This document shows positions 23,659-32,946 of a stretch of DNA of 64,000 bases, piece after piece. This stretch comes from Parasulfuritortus sp036391875 (lineage in GTDB: Bacteria > Pseudomonadota > Gammaproteobacteria > Burkholderiales > Thiobacillaceae), in assembly GCA_036391875.1 (NCBI GenBank), contig DASVZA010000041.1:149118-213117 (forward strand), written 5' to 3'. Every line of letters starts with the position of its first letter. Position 1 is the first letter of the stretch. Under the pieces are notes generated by a model, which ran no database searches, was not told the origin of the DNA, and worked only from the letters and a program-made list of their open reading frames with translations. The translations under genes and the position numbers were made by a program.

Positions 23659-25088
23659 ACTTCTTCGTCCGCTTCTTCGTCGGCTACGCCCTGGTCGCCG
23701 CGCTGGCCGTGCTGCTGGCGATGAAGCTGTTCACCGACCAGTTCGTGCCCGGCGTGCGCCAGTCGGTCGAGGAATCCCTGGTCCAGACCGCCAACCTGCT
23801 GGCCGAGCTCGCCTCCCAGGAAGCGGCGGGTAACAAGAGCACCACGGCAGGCATCGAGACGCTGTTCCGCGGCTACCAGAAGCGGCGCTTCGAAGCCCGC
23901 ATCTACGGCATCCTCAAGACCAACCCCAACCTGCGCGTCTACGTCACCGACCACACCGGCAAGGTGATCCTCGACAGCAGCGGCAAGGACGTCGGCCAGG
24001 ACTATTCCAAGTGGCTGGACGTCAGCCGCACCCTGGCCGGCGGGTACGGCGCCCGCACCTCGCGCGAGGACGAAGACGGCGTGCCGGGCAGCGTGATGTA
24101 CGTCGCCGCGCCCATTCTGCGCGACGGCCAGATCGTCGGCGTGCTGTCGGTCGGCAAGCCCTCGCGCTCCTTCCAGAGCTTCATCGACATGACCCGGGAC
24201 AAGGCCTGGCAGTCGGCCATCTGGCTGTTCGCCCTGGCCCTGCTGCTGGCGCTCGGCTTCTCCTACTGGATGACCCGCGACCTGCGCCGCCTGGTCGACC
24301 ACGCCAACGAGGTGGCCGAGGGCAAGCGCGACCGCATCCCGATCGAGGGCCGCAGCGAGCTGCGCCGCCTGGCCCAGGCGCTGGAGCACCTGCGCGCCGA
24401 GCTGGACGGCAAGGCCCACGTCGAGAAGGTGTCGCAACTGCTGGCGCACGAGCTTAAGAGCCCGATCGCCGCCATCCGCGGCGCCATCGAGCTGCTGCCG
24501 GACGAGACCGACGCCGAGCGGCGCGCCCGCCTGGAGACCAACATCGCGACCGAGACGGCGCGCCTGCAGCGCATCGTCGAAGGCGTGCTCGATCTGGCCC
24601 GGGCCGAGAACCGCGGCCGGCTCGACGAGCGCGAGGAGATCGCATTCGATGAGCTGGTGCGCGACGTGCTCGCCACCCGCACCGGCCGTCTGGCCAGCAA
24701 GGAACTGCGAATCGAAACCGAACTCGCCCCGACCCGGGTCTCCGGCAGCCGCTTCCTGCTGCGCCAGGCGGTGGCCAACCTGATCGACAACGCCGCCGAC
24801 TTCAGTCCGGCCGGCGGCACGCTGGAGATCGCGCTCGGCGATGGCGACGGCCAGGTTCACCTGCGCATCCGCGACCACGGCCCCGGCATCCCGGACTACG
24901 CCCTGCCCCGCCTGTTCGAGCGCTTCTACTCCGTGCCCCGCCCGGACAGCGGCGAGCGCAGCAGCGGCCTCGGCCTCAACCTGGTCCAGGAAGTCGCCCG
25001 CCTGCACGGCGGCGGCATCGAACTCGGCAACCATCCGGACGGCGGCGCCGAGGCCCGGCTCAGTCTGCCGGCTCTAAAAAACACTTGA
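23655..25088 (+). CDS. creC: sensor histidine kinase CreC
   Basis: 477 residues from GTG at 23655; a longer frame upstream overlaps creB and lacks family sequence. N-terminal membrane segment (FFVGYALVAALAVLLAMKLF), a periplasmic Cache-like sensor region of about 150 residues with VYVTDHTGKVILDSSG, a second membrane segment (AIWLFALALLLALGFSYWM), HAMP, the H-box LLAHELKSPIAAI, N-box NLIDNAADFS and G-boxes DHGPGIPD and GLGLNLV. Partner of CreB. Confidence 0.88.
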   Translation: MNFFVRFFVGYALVAALAVLLAMKLFTDQFVPGVRQSVEESLVQTANLLAELASQEAAGNKSTTAGIETLFRGYQKRRFEARIYGILKTNPNLRVYVTDHTGKVILDSSGKDVGQDYSKWLDVSRTLAGGYGARTSREDEDGVPGSVMYVAAPILRDGQIVGVLSVGKPSRSFQSFIDMTRDKAWQSAIWLFALALLLALGFSYWMTRDLRRLVDHANEVAEGKRDRIPIEGRSELRRLAQALEHLRAELDGKAHVEKVSQLLAHELKSPIAAIRGAIELLPDETDAERRARLETNIATETARLQRIVEGVLDLARAENRGRLDEREEIAFDELVRDVLATRTGRLASKELRIETELAPTRVSGSRFLLRQAVANLIDNAADFSPAGGTLEIALGDGDGQVHLRIRDHGPGIPDYALPRLFERFYSVPRPDSGERSSGLGLNLVQEVARLHGGGIELGNHPDGGAEARLSLPALKNT

Positions 25089-25160
25089 TCCACACATAAC
25101 CCACACGGATTTCCCACGCGCCGGCGCCATCCTGGAAGCGTCGCAACAAGGGAGACCGTC

Positions 25161-26483
25161 ATGGGGAAACTGCTCAACACCAAGTTGTTCGCGCTGGCCG
25201 TGCTGGCGCTGGTCCTGATCTTCGCCGTCAGCCAGGTGGAGTGGAAGGTCAACGAACGCCGCGCCACGCGCGACAACGCGGTGCAGACCATCGCCGACCA
25301 GTACGCCCGCGAGCAGCAACTGGTCGGGCCGCTGCTCTGGGTGAAATGCAGCGAGCCGGCCAGCGTCGTCGAGACCGACGCCAACGGCAGCCGGCGCCGA
25401 ACGGTCGACCACGACTGCTCCCGCGTCGTCCGGCCCACCCTGCTCACCGGCCAGGGCACGCTGGGCGTCTCGGAGCGCTACCGGGGCATCTACATCGCCC
25501 ACATCTACACCGCCGTGCTGAAGCTGCACGCGGTCATCCCGGCCTTCGCCGCCAAGCCCGGCCAGACCATCGAGGCAGCCGACCTGATCTTCGGCGTGGG
25601 CGACCCGCGCGGCATCAAGCTGGTCCGGATCGCCACCGCCGACGGCCGCGACCTGGCCGCCCAACCCGGCGTTCCAGGCGGCCCGGTCCAGTTCGGTTTC
25701 CACGTACCGCTCGATCCGGGCGCCTTGAACCAGGTTCAGAACCTGACCATGGACATTGAAATCGCCGGCAGCGGCCGCCTCGATTTCGCGCCGGTGGCAG
25801 CCGACAACGATTTCACCCTGCAATCGACCTGGCCCCACCCCAGCTTCTCCGGCCGCTTCCTGCCCGAGGCGCGCGAGGTCAGCGTCGCCGGCTTCAGCGC
25901 CCGCTGGCGGGTCAACGATTTCGCCACCGGCGGCGACCGGGTACTCGCCGACAAGAGCGCCGGCATCGAGCAGCCCGCCAACTGGCTGGCCGATTCGCTC
26001 GGCGTCTCGCTCATCGACCCGGTCGACGCCTACACCCAGACCGACCGCGCCGTGCGCTACGGCTTCCTGTTCGTGCTGCTCACCCTGGGCGGCTTCTTCC
26101 TGTTCGAGATGGTCAAGCGCAAGCCGGTGCATCCGCTGCAATACCTGCTGATCGGCTTCGCCGTGGTGCTGTTCTTCCTCCTGCTGCTGGCCCTGTCCGA
26201 ACACATCGCCTTTGCCCTGGCCTATGAGATCGCCGCCAGCGCCTGCGTGCTGCTGATCACCGCCTACGGCCGCACCCTGGTCGGCGGCTGGCTCGGCGCG
26301 CTGGCCCTGGGCATCGGCTACGCCATGCTCTACGGCGGCCTGTACCTGATCCTGGCCTCGGAGGACTACGCCCTGCTGCTCGGCGCCTGGCTGGTGTTCC
26401 TGCTGCTGGCCCTGACCATGTGGCTGACCCGCCGGCTGGACTGGCACGCCGCCGAACGGCTCGCCGAGGAGGGCGCGGCATGA
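25161..26483 (+). CDS. creD: inner membrane protein CreD
   Basis: 440 residues; GGGAGACCGTC precedes the ATG. One membrane segment at the N terminus (LFALAVLALVLIFAVS), a large periplasmic region (GVSERYRGIYIAHIYTAVLK is typical of CreD), then about five membrane helices in the last 140 residues. Its biochemical activity is unknown in the family. In related bacteria CreD accumulates when CreBC is active and affects beta-lactam tolerance. It follows creC after 72 nt and overlaps the M23 peptidase gene by 4 nt. Confidence 0.88.
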   Translation: MGKLLNTKLFALAVLALVLIFAVSQVEWKVNERRATRDNAVQTIADQYAREQQLVGPLLWVKCSEPASVVETDANGSRRRTVDHDCSRVVRPTLLTGQGTLGVSERYRGIYIAHIYTAVLKLHAVIPAFAAKPGQTIEAADLIFGVGDPRGIKLVRIATADGRDLAAQPGVPGGPVQFGFHVPLDPGALNQVQNLTMDIEIAGSGRLDFAPVAADNDFTLQSTWPHPSFSGRFLPEAREVSVAGFSARWRVNDFATGGDRVLADKSAGIEQPANWLADSLGVSLIDPVDAYTQTDRAVRYGFLFVLLTLGGFFLFEMVKRKPVHPLQYLLIGFAVVLFFLLLLALSEHIAFALAYEIAASACVLLITAYGRTLVGGWLGALALGIGYAMLYGGLYLILASEDYALLLGAWLVFLLLALTMWLTRRLDWHAAERLAEEGAA

Positions 26484-27043
26484 TCGGGCGGAGCACCCCG
26501 CTGCCGGCGCCACGCCGTGAGCCAGACGTGAAGCGCCTGCGCCGCTTCCTCCTGCCGCTCGTCCTGCTGCCGATGGCGGTCGAATCGGTCGTGCCGCCCG
26601 GCACCTTCGTCCAGCCGGTCATGGCCGCCGGCCGCCGCGACTGGAACCCGGCCAGCTTCTGGCACGGCCACTGGGGCGCCTCGGGCGTGCACAAGGGCAT
26701 CGACATCTTCGCCCGGGAGGGCACGCCGGTGGTCGCCGCCCAATCCGGGCTGGTGCTGTTCACCGGCCGGATCAGGCTGGGCGGCAACGTCGTGCTGGTG
26801 ATCACCCCGCGCGGCTGGCTGCACTACTACGCCCACCTGCACGGCATCCGCACCGAGGCCGGCGACTGGTTGCCGGCCGGCGCCCCGGTCGGCTGCGTGG
26901 GCACCAGCGGCGACGCCGCCGGCCGTCCGGCCCATCTGCATTACTCGGTCATCAGCCTGGTACCCCGGCCCTGGGCGATCCGCTGGACCGCCCAAGGCTG
27001 GAAGCGGATGTTCTACCGCGACCCGGACCGGCTGCTGCCCTGA
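26480..27043 (+). CDS. M23-family metallopeptidase (LytM-like)
   Basis: 187 residues from ATG at 26480, coupled to creD by ATGA. An N-terminal signal or anchor (RRFLLPLVLLPMAVESVVPP) precedes a LytM domain with the zinc motif HKGIDIFA (H-x-x-x-D), and HAHLH-type sequence YYAHLHGI plus AHLHYSV (H-x-H). These three motifs are those of active glycyl-glycine or D,D-endopeptidases that cut peptidoglycan cross-links. Placement in the cre operon links the stress response to wall remodelling. Confidence 0.85.
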   Translation: MIGRSTPLPAPRREPDVKRLRRFLLPLVLLPMAVESVVPPGTFVQPVMAAGRRDWNPASFWHGHWGASGVHKGIDIFAREGTPVVAAQSGLVLFTGRIRLGGNVVLVITPRGWLHYYAHLHGIRTEAGDWLPAGAPVGCVGTSGDAAGRPAHLHYSVISLVPRPWAIRWTAQGWKRMFYRDPDRLLP

Positions 27044-27049
27044 ACCGCC

Positions 27050-27115
27050 CGCCATAGGTGACAAATCGCCGCCATAAATGACAAACACATCTTGAATCCG
27101 CCACCAACGACAAAG
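27050..27115 (+). promoter_or_regulatory. TGACAAA direct repeats upstream of the truncated haemoglobin gene
   Basis: Two copies of CCGCCATA-[GA][GA]-TGACAAA end at 27065 and 27085 and a third degenerate copy (CCGCCACCAACGACAAA) ends at 27114. Spacing is 20 and 29 bp. They lie 35-100 bp upstream of a sigma54-like promoter, the usual place for an enhancer-binding activator. The regulator is not identifiable from sequence. Confidence 0.5.
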
Positions 27116-27148
27116 CTATCCAATTGATTCGTATGCGTTTAACAAAAC

Positions 27149-27163
27149 TGGCACAGGCCATGC
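27149..27163 (+). promoter_or_regulatory. sigma54-type promoter
   Basis: TGGCAC-N5-ATGC, with the invariant GG and GC separated by exactly 10 nt, as in the -24/-12 consensus TGGCAC-N5-TTGC. It lies 59 nt upstream of the haemoglobin start codon. Confidence 0.6.
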
Positions 27164-27221
27164 GTTAGTTACGTCAACGCCCGCGACCCGGGCACCCGCA
27201 AACCGATTCTGGAGATCGCTC

Positions 27222-27632
27222 ATGACCGAAACCCCGTATCAACGCCTGGGCGGCGAACCCGCCATCCGCAGCCTGGTATCCCGCTTCTACGAGCTGATGG
27301 ACGAACTGCCCGAGGCCTACACCACCCGCAAGATCCATCCCCAGGACCTCGGCCCGTCGGGCGAGAAGTTCGTCGCCTTCCTGTCCGGCTGGCTGGGCGG
27401 CCCGCAGCTCTACATGGAGAAGTACGGCCACCCGATGCTGCGCCGGCGCCACCTGCCCTATGCCATCGGCCGACAGGAACACGACGAATGGCTGATGTGC
27501 ATGCGCATGGCCATGGAAGAGACCATCGCCGACGCCGAGTTGCGCACCATGCTGTACGAGGCCATGGTGCCCATCGCCGCACACATGATGAACCAGGGCG
27601 AGCAGGCCGGCGGCTGTTCCTGCAACCACTAG
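27222..27632 (+). CDS. group II truncated haemoglobin
   Basis: 136 residues, complete 2-over-2 globin. The N terminus is LGGEPAIRSLVSRFYELMD; the proximal haem-ligand His is H77 in RRRHLPYAIG, and the TrpG8 typical of group II is in EHDEWLMCM. Family members bind O2 and NO and are linked to nitrosative or oxygen stress. The C-terminal tail GGCSCNH adds two Cys and a His not usual in the family, possibly a redox or metal site. GGAGATCGCTC precedes the ATG. A sigma54-like promoter and repeated boxes upstream suggest control by an enhancer-binding protein. Confidence 0.9.
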   Translation: MTETPYQRLGGEPAIRSLVSRFYELMDELPEAYTTRKIHPQDLGPSGEKFVAFLSGWLGGPQLYMEKYGHPMLRRRHLPYAIGRQEHDEWLMCMRMAMEETIADAELRTMLYEAMVPIAAHMMNQGEQAGGCSCNH

Positions 27633-27738
27633 CGGTCCTCCGGTCCGGCTGCGCGCCGGGCCATCCGCTTTTACGGCGACACAGGATGGGCGGGGCGTCT
27701 AAGATGAAATTGCCCCTGCTTATGGCACAAGAAGCGAA

Positions 27739-29463
27739 ATGCCCATCCATAACGCCGATATTGCCGCCATCTTCAGTGAAATCGCCGACCTGCTGGAACT
27801 GGAGCAGGCCAACCCATTTCGTATCCGCGCCTACCGCAATGCCGCCCGCATCGTCGGCGAACTGGGCCGCGACATCCGCGTCCTGGTCGAGCGCGGCGAG
27901 GACCTGACCGAACTGCCCGGCATCGGCGACGACCTCGCCGCCAAGATGCGCGAGATCGTCGAGACCGGCCGCTGCCGGGCGCTGGACAAGCTGCGCGGCG
28001 AACTGCCGGCGGCCATCACCGAACTCCTGCACCTGCCCGGCCTGGGCCCGAAGCGGGTGCGCACACTGTGGCACGAATTGGACGTGCAGACCCTGGAGCA
28101 GCTGGCCCGCGCCGCGCGCGACGGCCGCATCGCCAAGCTGCCCGGCTTCGGCGCCAAGACCGAGGCCAACATCCTGCAGGCGGTCGAGGCTCACCTGTCC
28201 AAGGCCCGGCGCTTCAAGCTCGCCACCGCCGCCCAGTACGCCGATTCGCTGGTCGCCTGGCTGGCCGGCGCGCACGGCGTGACGCGGGTCGAGGTGGCCG
28301 GCAGCTTCCGCCGCATGCGCGAGACGGTGGGCGACCTCGACATCCTGGTCACCACCGACGCGGCGAGCGACGTGATGCAGCGCTTCGTCGGCTACGACGA
28401 AGTGGCCGAGGTGCTGTCCCAAGGGCCGACCCGCGCCAGCGTGGTCCTCAAGAGCGGCCTGCAGGTCGATCTGCGCGCCGTCGATGAAACGTCGTACGGC
28501 GCCGCGCTCTGCTACTTCACCGGCTCCAAGGCGCACAACATCGCCCTGCGCCGCATCGCCCAGGAACGCGGCTGGAAGCTCAACGAATACGGCGTGTTCC
28601 ACGGCAAGGAACACCTCGCCGGCGACAGCGAGGCATCGGTCTATGAAACGCTGGGCCTGCCCTGGATCGCACCCGAGCTGCGCGAGGACCGGGGCGAGAT
28701 CGCCGCCGCCCGCGCCGGCCGGCTGCCCAAACTGGTCGAGCTGGCCGACCTGCGCGGCGACCTGCACGTCCACACCAAGGCCACCGACGGCCGCGACAGC
28801 CTGGCCGGGATGGCCGAGGCGGCCAAGGCCGCCGGGCTCGACTACCTGGCGATCACCGAGCACTCCCGGCGCCTGACCGTGGCCCACGGCCTCGACCCGC
28901 GCCGCCTGGCCGAGCAGTGCGACGAGATCGACCGCCTGAACGAGACCCTGCAGGGCATCGTCCTGCTCAAGGGCATCGAGGTCGACATCCTGGAGGACGG
29001 CAGCCTCGACCTGCCGGACAGCGCGCTGGCCCGGCTCGACCTGGTGATCGGCGCCGTGCACAGCCGCTTCGACCTGCCCCGCGCCAAGCAGACCGAACGC
29101 ATCCTGCGCGCCATGGACAATCCCAACTTCACCCTGCTCGCCCACCCCACCGGCCGGGTCATCGAGGAACGCGCACCATACGACGTCGACCTGCTGCGCA
29201 TCGTCCGCCACGCCCGGCAGCGCGGCTGCTTCCTGGAACTCAACGCCCACCCCGAGCGGCTGGACCTGCTCGACACCGGCTGCCGCATGGCCAAGGAGGA
29301 AGGCGTGCTGGTCGCGATCAACTCCGACGCCCACGGCCGGGACGAGTTCGCCAACCTGCGCTTCGGCATCGGCCAGGCGCGGCGCGGCTGGCTGGAGGCC
29401 GGCGACGTGCTCAACAGCCGGCCGCTGGCCGAGCTGCGCAAACTGCTGAAAGGAACGCGCTGA
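27739..29463 (+). CDS. polX: family X DNA polymerase with PHP domain (PolX)
   Basis: 574 residues. N-terminal helix-hairpin-helix segments (LTELPGIGDDLAAKMREI, LLHLPGLGPKRVRTL, KLPGFGAKTEANI), the nucleotidyltransferase core AGSFRRMRETVGDLDILVTT near residue 183, the thumb, and a C-terminal PHP phosphoesterase domain with DLHVHTKATDG, ITEHS, GIEVDIL and NSDAHGR metal ligands. Bacterial PolX fills short gaps in repair and has 3'-5' exonuclease activity from the PHP domain. Its stop overlaps the archease start by one nucleotide. Confidence 0.94.
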   Translation: MPIHNADIAAIFSEIADLLELEQANPFRIRAYRNAARIVGELGRDIRVLVERGEDLTELPGIGDDLAAKMREIVETGRCRALDKLRGELPAAITELLHLPGLGPKRVRTLWHELDVQTLEQLARAARDGRIAKLPGFGAKTEANILQAVEAHLSKARRFKLATAAQYADSLVAWLAGAHGVTRVEVAGSFRRMRETVGDLDILVTTDAASDVMQRFVGYDEVAEVLSQGPTRASVVLKSGLQVDLRAVDETSYGAALCYFTGSKAHNIALRRIAQERGWKLNEYGVFHGKEHLAGDSEASVYETLGLPWIAPELREDRGEIAAARAGRLPKLVELADLRGDLHVHTKATDGRDSLAGMAEAAKAAGLDYLAITEHSRRLTVAHGLDPRRLAEQCDEIDRLNETLQGIVLLKGIEVDILEDGSLDLPDSALARLDLVIGAVHSRFDLPRAKQTERILRAMDNPNFTLLAHPTGRVIEERAPYDVDLLRIVRHARQRGCFLELNAHPERLDLLDTGCRMAKEEGVLVAINSDAHGRDEFANLRFGIGQARRGWLEAGDVLNSRPLAELRKLLKGTR

Positions 29464-29876
29464 TGGCCTGGGAAACCTTCGCCCACGAAGCCGACATCGG
29501 CGTGCGCGGCACCGGCCTGACCCAGGCCGAGGCCTTCGCCGGCGCCGCCCTGGCCATGATGGCGGCGATCTGCGAGCCGACCAGCATCGTGCCGCGCGAG
29601 GCGGTGCAGATCGAATGCGAGGCGCCCGACCCGGAACTGCTGCTGGTCGACTGGCTCAACGCCCTGGTCTACGAGATGGCCACCCGCCGCTTGCTGTTCG
29701 GCCTGTTCGACGTGGCCATCGAAGGCAACCGCCTGCGGGCGACCGCCTGGGGCGAGCCGGTCGACGTCGAGCGCCACCGGCCGGCCGCCGAGGTGAAGGG
29801 CGCCAGCTTCTGCGAACTGGCGGTCCGGCAGGAGGCCGACGGCCGCTGGCTGGCCCAGTGCGTGGTCGACGTATAA
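29463..29876 (+). CDS. archease, RtcB ligase activator
   Basis: 137 residues from ATG at 29463 (MAWETFAHEADIGVRGTG); TGATG overlap with polX. The metal-binding Asp in HEADIG, the LLVDWLNALVYE helix and the terminal CVVDV are archease features. Archease speeds guanylylation and turnover of RtcB. An rtcB gene lies three genes downstream in the same direction, which supports the assignment. The 74-nt gap that follows may hold a promoter for the chaperone pair. Confidence 0.92.
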   Translation: MAWETFAHEADIGVRGTGLTQAEAFAGAALAMMAAICEPTSIVPREAVQIECEAPDPELLLVDWLNALVYEMATRRLLFGLFDVAIEGNRLRATAWGEPVDVERHRPAAEVKGASFCELAVRQEADGRWLAQCVVDV

Positions 29877-29949
29877 GGGGAGACCGGACCGGATGGTCTA
29901 AAACGGGAGTGGGGGTCTTACCCGGCATCAAAACAATGGAGACGCGATC

Positions 29950-31821
29950 ATGGCAATCATCGGCATCGACCTGGGCACATCCAATTCCGCGGCCGCGGTG
30001 CTGCGCGGCGGGCGGCCGGTGCCGATTCCCAGCTCGGAAGGCATCAGCCTGGGCGGCAAGGCCTTCCCCAGCTACGTCGCGGTCACCGCCGACGGCCAGA
30101 TGCTGATCGGCGAGCCGGCCCGGCGCCAGGCCGCCGCCAACCCGGAAGGCACGGCGACCGCCTTCAAGCGCCGGATGGGCACGCGCCAGACCATCCGGCT
30201 GCGCGACCGCGAGTTCACCCCGGAACAGCTGTCCGCCTTCCTGCTGCAGAAGATCAAGCGCGACGCCGAGGCCTTCCTCGGCGAGCCGGTCGACAAGGCC
30301 GTGGTCACCGTGCCGGCCTATTTCGACGACAACCAGCGCAGCGCCACCAAGGACGCCGCCGGCATCGCCGGGCTGGAGGTGGTGCGCCTGGTCAACGAGC
30401 CGACCGCCGCCTCCCTGGCCTACGGCCTGGACCGAGCCGGCCAGGAACTGCGCATCGCGGTCATCGACCTGGGCGGCGGCACGCTCGACGTCACCATCAT
30501 GGAATTCGGCAAGGGCGTGTTCGAGGTCAAGGCCACCAGCGGCGACACCCAGCTCGGCGGCACCGACATGAACCAGCTGATCTTCGAGGCCCTGGCCCAG
30601 CGCTTCCTGGAGCAGAGCGGCATCGACGTGCGCCGCGACGCCAAGGCCAGCGCCCGGCTCATGGAGGCGGCCGAGATCGCCAAGATCGAACTGTCCACCG
30701 GCGTCAGCACCCACCTCTCGCTGCCCTATATCGGCGCCGTGGGAGGCGAACCCAAGCACCTCGAACTGGACCTCGGCCGGGCCGAGCTGGAACGGATCGT
30801 GCGGCCGGTGATCGAGCGCTGCCGCGGCCCGGTCGAGCAGGCCTTGCTCGATGCCGGCATCAGCGGCCGGCAGGTCGACCGGGTGATCTTCGTTGGCGGC
30901 CCGACCCGGATGCCGGTGGTGCGCGCCTTCTTCGAGGAGATATTCGGCCGCCAGGCCGAGATGGGCGTCGACCCGATGGAATGCGTCGCCAGCGGCGCCG
31001 CCATCCAGGCCGGCGTGCTGACCGGCGAAGTCGGCGACATCGTCCTGGTCGACGTGACCCCGCTGACCCTGGGCGTCGAAACCCTGGGCGGCGTCGCCAC
31101 CCCGCTGATCAACCGCAACACGCCGGTACCGGTCAAGCAGACCGAGACCTTCACCACCGCCGCCGATCTGCAGAACTCGGTGACCATCCATGTCTTCCAG
31201 GGCGAGCGGGCCATGGCCGCCGACAACGTCAAGCTGGGCGAATTCAATCTCGACGGCATCCCGCCCGCGCCGCGCGGCATACCCAAGATCGAGGTCAGCT
31301 TCGACATCGACGCCAACGGCATCCTCAACGTCACCGCCAAGGACCTCGCCACCGGCCGCAGCCAGTCGGTGCGGATCAGCGGCTCGACCCGGCTCGCCCG
31401 CGACGTCAAGGAACGCATGGTCAAGGAAGCCGAGCAGTACGCCGAGGCCGACAAGAAGCGGCGCGAGGAGGCCGAGGTGCTGAACGAGACCGACGGCCTC
31501 TGCTACCAGGCCGAAAAGATGCTGGCCGATTTCGGCGACAAGCTGACCCAGGACCTCAAGGACAGGCTGGAACGCGCCCGGCGCGAAGCCAAGGAGGCCT
31601 GCGCCAAGCGCGACGCCGCCCTGGCCAAGGAGAAGGCCGAGGCGCTGCGCAGCGCGCTCAAGGAAGCGGGCACCGTGGTCTACGCCCAGAGCCAGTCGCC
31701 GGGCAGCGGCCCTTACCAGGAAGTGCGCTACGAGACCGGCCAGCCCGGCGGCCAATCCGGCGGCCCGCAGCAGGCCGCGCCGGGCGGCCACGGCCGGGTG
31801 GTCGATGCCGACTTCCACTAA
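29950..31821 (+). CDS. DnaK-family Hsp70 chaperone, paralogue in RNA-repair operon
   Basis: 623 residues. ATPase domain with IIGIDLGTSNSAAAV, VVTVPAYFDDNQR, VNEPTAASLAYGL, IDLGGGTLDVTI and FVGGPTRMP; substrate-binding domain with VTPLTLGVETLGG and FDIDANGILNVTAKD; helical lid. It is shorter than housekeeping DnaK (about 640) and ends in VVDADFH, not the acidic EEVKDD-type tail. It has its own J-protein directly downstream. Location between archease and rtcB suggests a specialised client, perhaps RtcB or damaged ribonucleoproteins; this is inference. Confidence 0.9.
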   Translation: MAIIGIDLGTSNSAAAVLRGGRPVPIPSSEGISLGGKAFPSYVAVTADGQMLIGEPARRQAAANPEGTATAFKRRMGTRQTIRLRDREFTPEQLSAFLLQKIKRDAEAFLGEPVDKAVVTVPAYFDDNQRSATKDAAGIAGLEVVRLVNEPTAASLAYGLDRAGQELRIAVIDLGGGTLDVTIMEFGKGVFEVKATSGDTQLGGTDMNQLIFEALAQRFLEQSGIDVRRDAKASARLMEAAEIAKIELSTGVSTHLSLPYIGAVGGEPKHLELDLGRAELERIVRPVIERCRGPVEQALLDAGISGRQVDRVIFVGGPTRMPVVRAFFEEIFGRQAEMGVDPMECVASGAAIQAGVLTGEVGDIVLVDVTPLTLGVETLGGVATPLINRNTPVPVKQTETFTTAADLQNSVTIHVFQGERAMAADNVKLGEFNLDGIPPAPRGIPKIEVSFDIDANGILNVTAKDLATGRSQSVRISGSTRLARDVKERMVKEAEQYAEADKKRREEAEVLNETDGLCYQAEKMLADFGDKLTQDLKDRLERARREAKEACAKRDAALAKEKAEALRSALKEAGTVVYAQSQSPGSGPYQEVRYETGQPGGQSGGPQQAAPGGHGRVVDADFH

Positions 31822-31846
31822 GAGCCAGTTTCAGTAGGCTCCAAAC

Positions 31847-32929
31847 ATGGCCGCCGAAAAGCGCGACTACTACGACGTGCTCGGCGTGCCGCGCGACGCC
31901 GACGCGAAGGGGATCAAGGACGCCTTCCGCAAGCTCGCCCTGAAGTACCACCCGGACCGCAACAAGGAGCCGGGAGCGGAAGCGCGCTTCAAGGAGATCG
32001 CCGAGGCCTACGCCGTCCTGTCCGATCCCAAGAAACGCGCCGACTACGACGCCGGCGGCTTCGCCGGCCTGAAGGGCGTCCGGCCGGAGGACCTGTTCGG
32101 CGGCATCGACTTCAACGACCTGTTCGGCGGCCTGGGCTTCGACTTCGGCGGCGGCATCTTCGACGGCCTGTTCGGCCGGCACCGCCGCGCCGGTCCGCTG
32201 CGCGGCGACAACATCGAGGTCATGCTGCGCATCCCGCTCGAACGGGTGGCCAGCGGCGGCGAGGAGCCGGTCCGGGTCGCCCGGCCGGCGACCTGCCCGA
32301 CCTGCCACGGCAGCGGCGCCAAGCCCGGCACCACGCCGCGCGTCTGCGACGTCTGCCACGGCACCGGCAGCGAGGTGAAGACCGGCAACGAGGGCGGCGT
32401 GATGTTCCGCCGCGTCACGACCTGCCCCGCCTGCGGCGGCCGCGGCCGGTTCATCGACCAGCCCTGCCCGGAGTGCCGCGGCCAAGGCCAGGTCGACCTG
32501 ACCGAGACCCTGACGGTGAAGGTGCCGCCAGGCGTCGAGGAAGGCATGGCGCTGCGCATTCCCGGCCACGGCCTGCCCTCGCCCGAACCGAACGGCCCGG
32601 CCGGGGACCTGTTCGTCGTCGTCCACAGCCTGCCCGACCCGCGCTTCGAGCGGGCCGGCGCCGACCTCTGGACTGTCCGCGACCTGCGTCTCACCGACGC
32701 CGTGCTGGGCAGCGAACTCGACCTGCAGACCCTGGACGGCACCGCCAGCGTCAAGGTGCCGCCCGGCACCCAGCCGGACACGGTGCTCCGGCTGCGCCGC
32801 AAGGGGCTGCCGCATTTCGGCGGCGGGCCGCCCGGCGACCTGCTGCTCAAGCTGCGCGTGATCGTCCCGGAACACCTGTCCGGCGAGGAACGCAGGCTCT
32901 ACGAGCAGCTGCGCCGCATCGAACACTGA
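31847..32929 (+). CDS. DnaJ-family co-chaperone, partner of the adjacent Hsp70
   Basis: 360 residues. J domain (residues 5-70) with KYHPDRN containing HPD; Gly/Phe-rich region (FGGIDFNDLFGGLGFDFGGG); four zinc-binding C-x-x-C repeats (CPTCHGSG, CDVCHGTG, CPACGGRG, CPECRGQG); two beta-sandwich client domains. This is a complete type I J-protein. It starts 25 nt after the Hsp70 gene and rtcB starts 17 nt after it. Confidence 0.92.
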   Translation: MAAEKRDYYDVLGVPRDADAKGIKDAFRKLALKYHPDRNKEPGAEARFKEIAEAYAVLSDPKKRADYDAGGFAGLKGVRPEDLFGGIDFNDLFGGLGFDFGGGIFDGLFGRHRRAGPLRGDNIEVMLRIPLERVASGGEEPVRVARPATCPTCHGSGAKPGTTPRVCDVCHGTGSEVKTGNEGGVMFRRVTTCPACGGRGRFIDQPCPECRGQGQVDLTETLTVKVPPGVEEGMALRIPGHGLPSPEPNGPAGDLFVVVHSLPDPRFERAGADLWTVRDLRLTDAVLGSELDLQTLDGTASVKVPPGTQPDTVLRLRRKGLPHFGGGPPGDLLLKLRVIVPEHLSGEERRLYEQLRRIEH

Positions 32930-32946
32930 ACACGGAAGACAAGGCC

